From Actinocatenispora rupis (lineage in GTDB: Bacteria; Actinomycetota; Actinomycetes; Mycobacteriales; Micromonosporaceae), in assembly GCF_016861975.1 (NCBI RefSeq), contig NZ_BOMB01000033.1, positions 62,001 to 126,000 of the forward strand: a stretch of 64,000 nucleotides of DNA. Reading direction: 5' to 3'. The position numbers and the translations under genes were made by a program. The notes beneath the pieces were generated by a model. It made no database searches. It saw only the letters and a list, made by a program, of their open reading frames with translations, and was not told the origin of the DNA. Shown here piece after piece: positions 1-9,695 of the stretch. Position 1 is the first letter of the stretch, and every line of letters begins with the position of its first letter.

Positions 1-215
1 CCCTCGTGCACCTCAACGACTCGAAGACCGACCTCGGCTCCCGCGTCGACCGGCACGAGAACATCGGCGACGGGCACATCGGCACCGCCGGGTTCACCGA
101 GTTCGTCAACCACCCGGCCGTCGCCGGCGTCCCCGGCGTACTCGAAGTGCCGGGGCTCGCGGGCAAGGGCCCGGACGCGGCGAACCTGGACCGCCTCCGC
201 GCCATGCTCCGCTGA
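1..215 (+). CDS. nfo: Deoxyribonuclease IV (AP endonuclease), C-terminal end
   Basis: The 5' part of this gene lies outside the window; about 70 C-terminal residues are visible. They carry the NDSK block, a DRHENIG-x-GHIG block and a final LEVPG. In the zinc-dependent endonuclease IV family these regions hold the Asp/His and Glu metal ligands of the TIM barrel. The enzyme cuts DNA 5' of abasic sites in base excision repair, in the cytoplasm. The frame is open from base 3 to the TGA. The family call rests on these short motifs only. Confidence 0.8.
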   Translation, partial: LVHLNDSKTDLGSRVDRHENIGDGHIGTAGFTEFVNHPAVAGVPGVLEVPGLAGKGPDAANLDRLRAMLR

Positions 216-320
216 CGCGATTCCCCTCGGGTTGGGCAAAAGTACCGGTACTGGCCGTACGCCGGAACTGGGAGGATTCCGTGCGCCTGACATCACTACC
301 CCCGAGTGAGGAGAAGGCGC

Positions 321-1463
321 ATGGTCCCCAGCCCCCCGCTACGCAGACGGCTGGTCGCCGCGTTGGGCGCGGTGGCCCTCGGCGCGCTGGTCGCCGGCGT
401 ACCCACCGGCGCGGCGTCCGCGCACGACGGCCGGCCCACCGCGATCGTGTCGATGGGTGACAGCTTCATCTCCGGCGAGGGTGCCGGCGACTACGAGGCC
501 GGCACCGACCAGCCGGGCAACTACTGCCACCGTTCCGCGAACGCCGAGGTGCACGAGACGGCGGTGCCGGCCGACGCGCAGATCAACCTGGCCTGCTCCG
601 GCGCCGTCACCGACAACGTCGCCGCCGGCGGCACCCCGCAGAACGGCGAACAGCCGCAGGCCGACCACCTGCGGCAGGTGGCGCAGCAGTACGACGTCAA
701 GCTGGTCACGCTGACGATCGGCGCGAACGACGTCGGATTCACCCCGCTGATCCTCGACTGCATCAAGGCGTACCTGCTGATCGGGCCGCGCTGCGAGGAC
801 AGCTGGGCGCAGAAGGTACCGGGCGGGCTGGCCGCCACCGCGTCGAAGGTGCGGCAGAACCTCGCCGACATCCGCACGGTCATGCGCGAGGACGGCTACG
901 CCGACTCCGACTACCAGCTCGTACTCCAGAGCTACTCGTCCCCCGTCACCGAGGACAACCGGTACACGCTGACCAAGCTGTTCCACGGCTGCCCGATCCG
1001 CGACGACGACGCCCAGTGGGCGCGCGACGTGGTCGTGCCCGCCTACAGCGCCACGTACGCGCAGGTCGCGCGGGACGCCGGGGTACGGCTGCTGGACCTC
1101 GGGCCGATGCTGCGCGGGCACGAGGCGTGCGCCCGCGGCACCACCGCCGACGAGCAGTGGGCGAACGGCATCGTCATCGACCTGTCCGAGATCCGCAACG
1201 GCCTCGGCGAGAACATCGTCCGCCAGTCCCTGCACCCGAACGCGCTCGGCCACGCCCAGATGGGCCGCTGCCTCGGCGAGTTCTACGCGATGTCCGCGGC
1301 CGCCGCGCGGTGCGTCACCGGCGCCGACGGCAACGCCACCGCACAACCCGAGTCGGTCACGGCGGCCGCCGCCGCACCGGCCACCGTGCACGTACTGCCC
1401 CGCCAGCCCGAACCCGACCCGTACGCGAACCGGCGCAACGCCGCCGCCGCGCGCGGTCACTGA
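321..1463 (+). CDS. Secreted SGNH/GDSL-family hydrolase
   Basis: A 380-residue exported esterase/lipase-like protein. It has an Arg-rich n-region, a hydrophobic core and an Ala-rich cleavage region (residues about 1-35). The SGNH blocks are present: GDSF near residue 46 (nucleophile Ser), GANDVG near 134 and LHPN near 305 (catalytic His). Six or more cysteines suggest disulfides, as in actinomycete SGNH lipases. The tail is rich in Ala, Pro and Arg. I chose the ATG at 321 because GAGGAG at 308-313 lies a normal distance upstream. An in-frame GTG at 306 has no ribosome-binding site. The substrate cannot be told from the sequence. A very strong hairpin follows the stop. Confidence 0.88.
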   Translation: MVPSPPLRRRLVAALGAVALGALVAGVPTGAASAHDGRPTAIVSMGDSFISGEGAGDYEAGTDQPGNYCHRSANAEVHETAVPADAQINLACSGAVTDNVAAGGTPQNGEQPQADHLRQVAQQYDVKLVTLTIGANDVGFTPLILDCIKAYLLIGPRCEDSWAQKVPGGLAATASKVRQNLADIRTVMREDGYADSDYQLVLQSYSSPVTEDNRYTLTKLFHGCPIRDDDAQWARDVVVPAYSATYAQVARDAGVRLLDLGPMLRGHEACARGTTADEQWANGIVIDLSEIRNGLGENIVRQSLHPNALGHAQMGRCLGEFYAMSAAAARCVTGADGNATAQPESVTAAAAAPATVHVLPRQPEPDPYANRRNAAAARGH

Positions 1464-1469
1464 TCCGCC

Positions 1470-1507
1470 GCTGCGCCGTTCCCGGTACATGCCGGGAACG
1501 GCGCAGC
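1470..1507 (+). terminator. Intrinsic-type hairpin after the SGNH hydrolase gene
   Basis: A perfect 16-bp stem, GCTGCGCCGTTCCCGG (1470-1485) with its complement at 1492-1507, closes a six-base loop. It starts seven bases after the stop codon. There is no T-run, which is usual for actinomycete terminators. Confidence 0.75.
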
Positions 1508-1815
1508 AGCGCGGAATCCACGCGTCAGCGGGCCCACCGGCCCGGCCAACCGCACCGCCGGGCGACCTGCCGGAACGCGGCCCCGCCGGAAACGCGACCG
1601 CGGCGCCGGACCCTCACCGGAAACGGCTCAGCCGCACCGGATCCGCGGTCGCCAGCGGATGCCTCCGCCACCGGGAGCGTCGGGGTCAACACCGCTGCCG
1701 GAAGCCGCCCAGCTGACCGGAACCGGCGCGGCCAACGAACCCCCTGTCGACGCCGAACGGCTCAACCGTGCGGGATTCCGCGCCCCAGGCCGGTCTCTTG
1801 AGCAAGCCGGAGGCG
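1508..1815. other. Gene-free spacer between convergent genes
   Basis: About 300 bases between the hydrolase terminator and the stop of the threonine aldolase gene. No convincing reading frame is present. It is rich in short CCGGAA motifs. A 12-base direct repeat, GCGTCAGCGGGC, occurs at 1522-1533 and again at 1813-1824, where it overlaps the aldolase stop. Nothing else was recognised. Confidence 0.5.
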
Positions 1816-2817
1816 TCAGCGGGCGAGCAGACCGGTCAGTACGTCGACGGCGCGGTCGATGCCGGCGTCGTCGACGTCGAGGTGGGTGACCAGCCGCGCG
1901 CTGGTCGGCGACATCGCGCCGAGCCGTACGCCCGCGTCGCCGGCGCGCGCGACCAGTTCCGGTCCGGCCAGCGGCGCCTTGGTCAGGTCGAGCGCGACGA
2001 TGTTCGTGCGTACCGGCGCCGCCACGTACTCGCCGAGCGCGGTGGCCAGTCGTGCCGCCCGCGCGTGGTCGTCGGCGAGCCGGTCGATGTGGTGGGCCAG
2101 CGCGTACCGCCCGGCGGCGGCGAGGACGCCGATCTGCCGCATGCCGCCGCCGAGCCGCTTGCGCACGTACCGCGCCTCGGCGATGCGCTCGGCGCTGGCG
2201 AGCAGCAGCGAGCCGGCGGGCGCGCCGAGCCCCTTCGACAGGCAGACCGACATCGTGTCGAACAGCGCGCCGTACTCCCGGAACGGGACACCGTCGGCGA
2301 CGTGCGCGTGCCAGATCCGCGCCCCGTCGCAGTGCAGCCCGAGCGCGTGCCGGTCGGCCACCTCGCGCATCGCCCGCAGGTCGGCGAGCGGCAGCACCGT
2401 ACCGCCGCGCATGTTGTGGGTGTTCTCGACGGCGAGCGCCGCGGTCGGCACCGAGTAGTACCCGCGGGGCGACACCTGCGCCTCGATCGCCGGCGCCGAC
2501 AGCTCCGCCCACGTACGGGTCGTGACCCCGCCGTACGCCGCGGCGGCGCCCAGTTCGAAGCGGGCCACGTGCGCCTGGATGTCGCAGAGCAGTTCCTCGC
2601 CGGGCTTCACCAGGAGCTGCACGGCGATCTGGTTGGCCATCGAGCCGGTCGGCGTCCACAGCGCCGCCTCGTACCCGAACAGGTCGGCGACCTCGCGCTC
2701 CAGCGCGTTCGCGGTCGGGTCCTCCCCGTACACGTCGTCGCCGACCTCGGCCGCGGCCATCGCCGCCCGCATCCCGTCCGTCGGCTTCGTCACGGTGTCG
2801 CTGCGCAGATCGATCAC
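1816..2817 (-). CDS. ltaE: Low-specificity L-threonine aldolase
   Basis: A 333-residue fold-type I PLP enzyme of the threonine aldolase family, cleaving L-threonine or L-allo-threonine to glycine and acetaldehyde. It opens with the family block LRSDTVTKPT. The PLP-contacting HCDGARIW block lies near 162-169, and the Schiff-base lysine sits in SKGLGAPAG (Lys195). Length matches the family. The start is GTG, with AGGA about nine bases upstream. The gene converges on the SGNH hydrolase and runs divergently from a damaged membrane-protein gene. Confidence 0.92.
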   Translation of the reverse strand: MIDLRSDTVTKPTDGMRAAMAAAEVGDDVYGEDPTANALEREVADLFGYEAALWTPTGSMANQIAVQLLVKPGEELLCDIQAHVARFELGAAAAYGGVTTRTWAELSAPAIEAQVSPRGYYSVPTAALAVENTHNMRGGTVLPLADLRAMREVADRHALGLHCDGARIWHAHVADGVPFREYGALFDTMSVCLSKGLGAPAGSLLLASAERIAEARYVRKRLGGGMRQIGVLAAAGRYALAHHIDRLADDHARAARLATALGEYVAAPVRTNIVALDLTKAPLAGPELVARAGDAGVRLGAMSPTSARLVTHLDVDDAGIDRAVDVLTGLLAR

Positions 2818-2866
2818 GCCTGCATCCTGTCATGCGGCGTTCGCCGGGCGCTGCGACAACCGGTGC

Positions 2867-3216
2867 GTGGGCAGCGACACGGACACGCGCCGTACCCCGG
2901 TCCGGGTGTGGGTGGTCATGCCCCCGGCGGTGGCGCTCGCCCTGCTGCTGTTCGCCGGGATCGCCCTGCTTCCCGGCCATGCCGCCCTCGACGGCGGGCC
3001 GGACGCGCCGATGCTGACGGTGGTCGAGCTGACCGCGCCGGTCGCCGGAGCCGTCCTCGGCGCGCGCTCCGGCCGCCGCCGGCACACCGCCCCCGCCGCG
3101 GTCGTCTGCCGGGCGGCGTTCGGCGCGCTGGTCCCGCTCGCCGTCGTCGCCCTCGTCGCGTACGGGGCGGTCTGCTCGTCGCGGTCCTGTTCGCGCACGG
3201 CGACTGGCGGTTCTGA
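2867..3216 (+). pseudogene. Small membrane protein interrupted by an apparent one-base frameshift
   Basis: From a GTG at 2867 one frame encodes three hydrophobic stretches (about 2910-2985, 3010-3060 and 3115-3163). It then turns into Arg/Ser-rich, non-membrane sequence. At the G-run 3164-3167 the -1 frame continues as a plausible hydrophobic end (GLLVAVLFAHGDWRF) with a TGA at 3214-3216. One extra G in the run would join the two into a protein of about 117 residues. The family is not recognised. It could be a sequencing slip in a homopolymer or a genuine inactivation. It runs divergently from ltaE. Confidence 0.45.
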
Positions 3217-3351
3217 CCGGTCGCGGGGTCGTCCGTTCCGGCCATGTGCCACCCGTTCGGCTGCGCGCCCGCGTACGGCGGCGCACGGTCGGTGGGTGGG
3301 GGTGGCCGGCGGGACCGACGCGCCGGCGCGGCACCCCCGGTGGGAGGGGCC

Positions 3352-3801
3352 ATGACACCGGACGAACGCAAGCAGGCGATACGCCGGATGAGCGACGAGG
3401 TGTGGAACAAGGGCAACCTCGGCATCTGCGACGAGATGTACGCGGCCAACTGTTCGTTCCACATGCCGGGCATGCCGGTCGACGGGGTGGCCGGCTTCAA
3501 GGCCATGGTCGCCGACCTGCGCCGGGCCCAGCCGGACCTGCACATGAACGTGCACGAGGTGCTGTGCGACGGGGACATGTGCGTGGCCCGCTGGACCTCC
3601 GGCGGTACGCCGACCGGCGAGTTCCGCGGGATGCCCGCCACCGGCCGGTCGTACGTGATGACCGGGATGACGATGGCGAAGTTCGACGGCGACCGGATCG
3701 CCGAGGAGTGGACCGACTACGACATGCTCGGCGCGCTCCGGCAGGCCGGCATCATCCCCGAGCCGGCCCAGCAACAGGAACAGGAACACCACACGACCTG
3801 A
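3352..3801 (+). CDS. SnoaL-like / ester cyclase family protein
   Basis: A 149-residue protein with the layout of SnoaL-like (NTF2-fold) proteins. An N-terminal helix (DEVWNKGNLGICDEMYAANC) is followed by 'GVAGFKAMVADLRRAQPD', a 'V-RWT-GTHTGEF'-like strand (RWTSGGTPTGEFRGMPATG), and a final 'EEWTDYDMLGALRQAGII'. The fold serves as ester cyclase, hydroxylase or isomerase in polyketide pathways, but many members are uncharacterised and no biosynthetic cluster is nearby. ATG 3352 is preceded by GGAGGGG at 3342-3349. The C-terminus ends in a Gln/Glu/His-rich tail. Confidence 0.8.
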   Translation: MTPDERKQAIRRMSDEVWNKGNLGICDEMYAANCSFHMPGMPVDGVAGFKAMVADLRRAQPDLHMNVHEVLCDGDMCVARWTSGGTPTGEFRGMPATGRSYVMTGMTMAKFDGDRIAEEWTDYDMLGALRQAGIIPEPAQQQEQEHHTT

Positions 3802-3811
3802 TCCGAAGGAC

Positions 3812-3840
3812 CCGGCCCGCCGTTCCCACCGGCGGGCCGG
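3812..3840. terminator. Bidirectional hairpin between convergent genes
   Basis: A perfect 11-bp stem, CCGGCCCGCCG (3812-3822) with its complement at 3830-3840, and a seven-base loop. It fills the 42-bp gap between the SnoaL-like gene and the DAHP synthase stop, so it can serve both strands. Confidence 0.75.
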
Positions 3841-3843
3841 GGA

Positions 3844-5310
<1,467 letters not shown>

Positions 5311-5335
5311 TCACGGCGCCCACCCTCCCCATGTG

Positions 5336-5385
5336 TTGACAGTCAGACCCTTTTGGCATCTACTTGATTTTGAGAGCTACTGTCA
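5336..5385 (+). promoter_or_regulatory. Promoter and candidate operator of the MFS/TetR operon
   Basis: TTGACA (5336-5341), a 17-base spacer and TCTACT (5359-5364) form a sigma-70-like promoter. TGACAGT at 5337-5343 and its inverted copy ACTGTCA at 5379-5385 flank the start region. The first copy overlaps the -35 box. They are natural candidates for binding by the TetR protein encoded downstream, which is inference. AGGAGG at 5390-5395 is the ribosome-binding site. Confidence 0.6.
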
Positions 5386-5400
5386 CTTTAGGAGGCGGGC

Positions 5401-7002
5401 ATGGCCCGGTACGGATGGGCGCGGCAGGTCACGGTCCTCGTCGCGCTCTGGCTGTCGGTCCTCGTGGTCGGGCTGGACACGATGGTGCTGAGCGTCGCGC
5501 TGCCCACCCTCAGCCGCGACCTCGGCGCCAGCACCGCGCAGCTCCAGTGGGTCACCGACGCGTACACGCTGGCGCTGGCGGCGCTGCTGCTGCCGGTCGG
5601 CCTGCTCAGCGACCGGTACGGCCGGCGCACCGTGCTGCTCGCCGGGCTCGCCCTGTTCGGCCTCGCCTCGGCGGCCTGCGCGGAGGTCACCACGCCCGCC
5701 CAGCTCATCGCCGCCCGCGCGGTACTCGGCGTCGGCGCGGCCGTACTGCTGTCCGTACCGCTGTCGATCGTGCCGACCGTCTTCCGCGGGGACACCCCCG
5801 CCGAACCGGGGCGGAAGCCGACGGGGCTGGGCACGTCCGGCGCGCTGAGCGTGCTGGTGTCCGGGATGATGCTGGGCCTGCCGCTCGGCCCGCTGCTCGG
5901 CGGCTGGCTGCTCGGCCACTTCTGGTGGGGGTCGGTCTTCCTGATCAACGTCCCCGTCGTCGTACTCGCGATGGTCGTCGTGGCGGTCGCGATCCCGCAG
6001 TCCCGCGGCGCCGCCCGCCGGCCCGACGTACCCGGGGTCGTGCTGTCCGCGCTCGGCCTCGTCGCCCTCGTGTACGCGGTGATCGAGGGGCCGGAGCGCG
6101 GCTGGACCAGCCTGCCGGTGCTCGCCGGTCTCGCCGGCGCCGCCGTACTGCTGGCCGGGTTCGTGGGGTGGCAGGCCCGCGCCCGGCAGCCGCTCGTACG
6201 GCTGGGGTTGTTCACCGACCGCCGCTTCTCCGTCGGCGTACTGGCGATGACGTTGGCCGGGTTCGCGCTGTTCGGCGTGGTGTTCGTCCTCCCCCAGTAC
6301 CTCCAGGTCGTGTTGGGTACCGACGCGTTCGGCGCCGGCGTACGGCTGCTGCCGCTGATCGGCGGGATGCTCGTCGCGGCGCCCGTCGGCGACCGGCTCT
6401 CCCGCTGGACCGGCCGGCGGCTGCCCGTCGCCGTCGGGCTGCTGGTCGTCACGGTCGGCCTCGCCGTGCACTCGCGCGTGACCGTGCACAGCGGGTACGG
6501 GCTGACCGCGGTCGCGATGCTGATCGAGGGGTTCGGCATCGCGCTCGCGCTGTCCCCGGCGATGGACTCGGCACTGGCCGCGTTCCGTACCGAGGAGGCG
6601 GCGACCGGGTCGGCGCTGGTGCAGTCGATCCGGCAGGTCGGCGCCGCGCTCAGCGTCGCGGTACTCGGCAGCGTGCTGAACGCGGCGTACCGGGACCGGC
6701 TGGATCCGTCGCTCACCGGACTGCCGCCGGCAGCGGCGCACGCCGCACGCGGGTCGGTGGCCGGCGCGGTCGAGGTCGCGGTGCGGACCGGCGACACGTC
6801 GCTGCGCGCCGCGGCGGAGAACGCGTTCACGCACGGCATGTCGGCGATGCTGCTGGTGTGCGCCGGCGCCGCCGCGGTCAGCGCCGTACTCGCCGCGCTG
6901 CTGCTGCCGAACCGGGACCGTCCCGCCCCCGCCGCCGCGCCACGACCCGCGGCACCGCCCGTCGCCGCCGCGAGGCAGCACAATGGGCGGCATGAAGGCT
7001 GA
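5401..7002 (+). CDS. MFS drug:H+ antiporter, DHA2 (14-TMS) family
   Basis: A 533-residue inner-membrane exporter. It has about 14 hydrophobic segments, the motif D1-like 'LDTMVLSVALPTL' in TM1 and motif A 'LSDRYGRRTVL' after TM2. A motif C-like 'GTSGALSVLVSGMMLGLPLGPLLGG' region follows, written here as GALSVLV...LGPLLGG. DHA2 proteins expel lipophilic cations, dyes or antibiotics using the proton gradient. The start ATG is five bases after AGGAGG. Its 3' end overlaps the TetR gene by 20 bases, so the two are co-transcribed. The substrate is unknown; the motif assignment is by family pattern. Confidence 0.9.
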   Translation: MARYGWARQVTVLVALWLSVLVVGLDTMVLSVALPTLSRDLGASTAQLQWVTDAYTLALAALLLPVGLLSDRYGRRTVLLAGLALFGLASAACAEVTTPAQLIAARAVLGVGAAVLLSVPLSIVPTVFRGDTPAEPGRKPTGLGTSGALSVLVSGMMLGLPLGPLLGGWLLGHFWWGSVFLINVPVVVLAMVVVAVAIPQSRGAARRPDVPGVVLSALGLVALVYAVIEGPERGWTSLPVLAGLAGAAVLLAGFVGWQARARQPLVRLGLFTDRRFSVGVLAMTLAGFALFGVVFVLPQYLQVVLGTDAFGAGVRLLPLIGGMLVAAPVGDRLSRWTGRRLPVAVGLLVVTVGLAVHSRVTVHSGYGLTAVAMLIEGFGIALALSPAMDSALAAFRTEEAATGSALVQSIRQVGAALSVAVLGSVLNAAYRDRLDPSLTGLPPAAAHAARGSVAGAVEVAVRTGDTSLRAAAENAFTHGMSAMLLVCAGAAAVSAVLAALLLPNRDRPAPAAAPRPAAPPVAAARQHNGRHEG

Positions 7003-7591
7003 CCCGCCGGCCGCCGCGCCGGGCCTGCGCGAACGCAAGAAGCTCCGCACCCGGCGCAGCATCCAGCACCACGCGCTCCGGCTGTTCGCCGCCCACGGGT
7101 ACGAGCAGACGACCGTGGAGCAGATCGCCGCCGCCGCCGAGGTCTCCCCCAGCACGTTCTTCCGGTACTACCCGACGAAGGAGGACGTGGTCCTCTCCGA
7201 CGAGTACGACCCGATGCTGGCGGCGGCGGTGCGGGACCGGCCGGCGGACGAGAAGCCGCTGCTGGCCGTACACAACGCGATGATGTCGCTGATGCCGCAG
7301 ATGGTCGCCGAGACCGCGCAGGACACCCGCGAACGGATGCGACTGGCGCTGTCCGTACCGGCGCTGCGCGGGCGGATCATCCAGGGCACCGCGGAGACCA
7401 CCCGGCTGATCGCCGGCGCGCTCGCCGAACGCGCCGGCCGCCGGACCCCCGAGTACGAGGACGAGGCCGTGGCCGCCGCGTACGTCGGGGTGGCGGCGGT
7501 GGCGATGCTGCGCTGGGCCGAGGCCGACCACGAACTCGACCCCGGCGAGCTGCTCGAACGTGCCGTGACGGCGCTGCGTACCGGCCTCTGA
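6983..7591 (+). CDS. TetR/AcrR-family transcriptional regulator
   Basis: A 202-residue TetR-type repressor. The N-terminal helix-turn-helix is clear (about residues 20-65: 'LRLFAAHGYEQTTVEQIA', then SPSTFFRYYPTKEDVV). It is followed by a variable helical ligand domain with the 'MRLALSVPALRGRI' stretch typical of the mycofactocin/MFS-linked subgroup. The gene begins inside the 3' end of the MFS gene, at ATG 6983 or ATG 6992; neither has a strong ribosome-binding site, so translational coupling is likely. It probably represses its own operon through the TGACAGT inverted repeat upstream of the MFS gene (inference). Confidence 0.88.
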   Translation: MGGMKADPPAAAPGLRERKKLRTRRSIQHHALRLFAAHGYEQTTVEQIAAAAEVSPSTFFRYYPTKEDVVLSDEYDPMLAAAVRDRPADEKPLLAVHNAMMSLMPQMVAETAQDTRERMRLALSVPALRGRIIQGTAETTRLIAGALAERAGRRTPEYEDEAVAAAYVGVAAVAMLRWAEADHELDPGELLERAVTALRTGL

Positions 7592-7672
7592 CGGCCCGCC
7601 GCCAGCCCGGACCGCCGGGTACGCACGTCCGGCCCGGACCGCCGGGGTTCCCCGACGCGGGCCGGAACGACG

Positions 7673-7708
7673 CAGTGGACGGCCCCCGGGAGCGGGGACC
7701 GTCCACTG
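7673..7708. terminator. Bidirectional hairpin between tetR and the betaine ABC operon
   Basis: CAGTGGACGG (7673-7682) pairs perfectly with CCGTCCACTG (7699-7708). Inside it a CCCC/GGGG helix extends the stem past a single bulged A. It lies between two convergent units. Confidence 0.7.
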
Positions 7709-7754
7709 TGGATGATCACGTCGGCCGGTCGGTTGTCGACAAGCCGACGGCAGG

Positions 7755-8651
7755 TCAGGACGTCATCTTGTTGACGAAGTCCGGGTTCTGCTTGATCCAC
7801 TCGGTGACACCGGCGGCCGGGTCGTCCTTGTGCTTGTTCAGCGCCAGGTCCTCCAGCGTGCCGAGCTCCTGGTCGGACATCGTGAAGCCCTTCATCCACT
7901 TCGCCACGTCCGCGTGGTTGCTGCTGAAGCCCTTCGCCGCGTACGAGTGGATCTTCTCGGCCGCGCCCATCAGACCCTTCGGGTCCGCCAGGTCCTTCAC
8001 CGGGTACTTCGCGTACGCCCAGTGCGGGCGCCACAACGTGACCACGATCGGCTTCTTCGCGTCGGTCGCCGCCTTCAGCGAGGTCAGCATGCCCGACGTC
8101 GACGAGGTCTGCAGCGTGTAGTCGCTCAGCCCGTACCCGGAGATGGCCTCCTTGGCCGCCTTCGTCAGACCCGCGCCCGGCTCGATGCCGATGATCTTGC
8201 CGTCGAACTGACCCGACTTGCCCTTCAGATCCTCGATCGAATTGATCTTCAGGTACTTCGGGACCGCGATCGTGAGCTTCGCGTTCGAGTACCAGATGCC
8301 CAGGTCCTCGAACTTGCCCGGGTTCTTGTCCACGTACTGCTTGTGGGTCTTCGGCAGCCAGGTGTCGAGGAACAGGTCGATGTCGCCACCGGCGAGACCG
8401 GTGAACATCGGGCCCGCGTCGCTGACGGGCTTCAGGTTGACCGTGTAGCCCTTCTTCTCCAGCACCTGCTTCCACAGTTCGCTGGCGACCTGGTCCTCGG
8501 CCCAACCCTGGAGTACGCCGATGGTGACGGTCTTGCCGCCCTCCTTCGACGTGGAGGTGGCCCGCTTGCCGCACGCCGCCGCCGTCACCGACAGGGTGAG
8601 GGCGACCGCGACGACCGCGATCAACTTCGGCACGTGTTTGCCACGCCGCAC
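7755..8651 (-). CDS. opuAC: Glycine betaine/proline ABC transporter, substrate-binding lipoprotein
   Basis: A 298-residue exported lipoprotein with a signal peptide ending at lipobox TAAAC (Cys27). The body matches the OpuAC/ProX family: 'GWAEDQVASELWKQVLE', 'FTGLAGGDIDLFLDTWLP', 'IGIEPGAGL' and 'LWRPHWAYAKYPVKDL'. Aromatic residues in the TWLP and PHWAYAKYP segments are where this family cages the quaternary ammonium ligand. GTG 8651 has GGAAGG a few bases upstream. It is the third gene of an ATPase-permease-binding-protein operon and takes part in osmoprotectant uptake. Confidence 0.92.
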   Translation of the reverse strand: MRRGKHVPKLIAVVAVALTLSVTAAACGKRATSTSKEGGKTVTIGVLQGWAEDQVASELWKQVLEKKGYTVNLKPVSDAGPMFTGLAGGDIDLFLDTWLPKTHKQYVDKNPGKFEDLGIWYSNAKLTIAVPKYLKINSIEDLKGKSGQFDGKIIGIEPGAGLTKAAKEAISGYGLSDYTLQTSSTSGMLTSLKAATDAKKPIVVTLWRPHWAYAKYPVKDLADPKGLMGAAEKIHSYAAKGFSSNHADVAKWMKGFTMSDQELGTLEDLALNKHKDDPAAGVTEWIKQNPDFVNKMTS

Positions 8652-8726
8652 GTTGCTTCCTTCCTACTCAAACGACGGTCCCCCGCCGGCATGCGGCCGG
8701 CGGGAGACCCGGAGCGGTCCCGACCG

Positions 8727-9695
8727 CTAGACGCCCGCGCCCACGCGGGTCGCGTCCACCGTCTCGGTACCGGTGTCCTTCGTCCTCGCCGCACGCCGCT
8801 TCACGGCGCGCAGCCGGCGCTCCAGCTTCTTGGCCGGGGCGGCGCGCTCACCGAGCGCGGCGGTGATGCGGTCCAGGAAGATCGCCAGGATCACGACCGC
8901 GAGACCCGCCTGGAAGCCGGCACCCACCTCGACCTGCGACAGCGCGGAAACCACGCTCTGGCCGAGACCCGGCGCCGACAGCATGCCGGCGATGACGACC
9001 ATCGACAGCGCCAACATGATCACCTGGTTGACGCCCGCCATGATCGTGCCCAACGCCAGCGGCAGCTTGATCCGGCTCAGCACCTTCCACGGCGAGGCAC
9101 CGAACGCCTCACCCGCCTCGACGACCTCCCGGTCGACCTGGCGTACGCCCAGCTCGGTGAGGCGCACACCCGGTGGCATCGCGAAGATGACCGTCGCGAC
9201 CACACCCGGCACCACGCCGAGCCGGAACAGGATCACCGCCGGGATCAGGTACACGAAGGCCGGCATGGTCTGCATCAGGTCCAGGACCGGCTTGGCGATC
9301 CGGCTGACCACGGCGTTCTGCCCGGCGGCGATGCCGATCGGTACCGCGAGGATCAGTGCTATCGCGCCGGCCACGATGATCAGGGCCAGCGTGTCCATCG
9401 CCTGGTCCCACAGCCGCATCGACACGATGAGCAGCGGACCGATCAGCGCGAAGATCGCGAACTTCCAGGTACGCAGCCACCAGCCGAGGGCGACGAACAG
9501 CAGCACCATGACCGGCCACGGCACGACGCCGAGCACGTACGACAGGCCGTCGACGCAGGCGGTGATCGCCGAGCCGATGCCGTCGAGCGCCGGCCCGAGG
9601 TTGTTGTTGACCCAGTCGACCGCGCTCTCGATCCAGTGGCCGATCGGTACCTGCGGCACGGAGGGGCCGGACTGCGCGAGCTCATGCACCGACAT
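8727..9695 (-). CDS. opuAB: Glycine betaine/proline ABC transporter permease
   Basis: A 322-residue permease with six or so membrane segments. The EAA loop reads 'EAGEAFGASPWKVLSRIKLP', followed by 'GVNQVIMLALSMVVIAGM', the usual ProW/OpuAB signature. An extracellular N-terminal part ('WVNNNLGPALDGIG') precedes the first helix. The C-terminus is Arg/Lys-rich. Start ATG 9695 lies 14 bases inside the end of the ATPase gene, so translation is coupled. It forms the membrane channel for betaine-type osmolytes. Confidence 0.92.
   Translation of the reverse strand: MSVHELAQSGPSVPQVPIGHWIESAVDWVNNNLGPALDGIGSAITACVDGLSYVLGVVPWPVMVLLFVALGWWLRTWKFAIFALIGPLLIVSMRLWDQAMDTLALIIVAGAIALILAVPIGIAAGQNAVVSRIAKPVLDLMQTMPAFVYLIPAVILFRLGVVPGVVATVIFAMPPGVRLTELGVRQVDREVVEAGEAFGASPWKVLSRIKLPLALGTIMAGVNQVIMLALSMVVIAGMLSAPGLGQSVVSALSQVEVGAGFQAGLAVVILAIFLDRITAALGERAAPAKKLERRLRAVKRRAARTKDTGTETVDATRVGAGV

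Noticed and set aside
306-320. Upstream GTG start for the SGNH hydrolase
   Set aside because: It has no ribosome-binding site, whereas GAGGAG inside this stretch is ideally placed for ATG 321.
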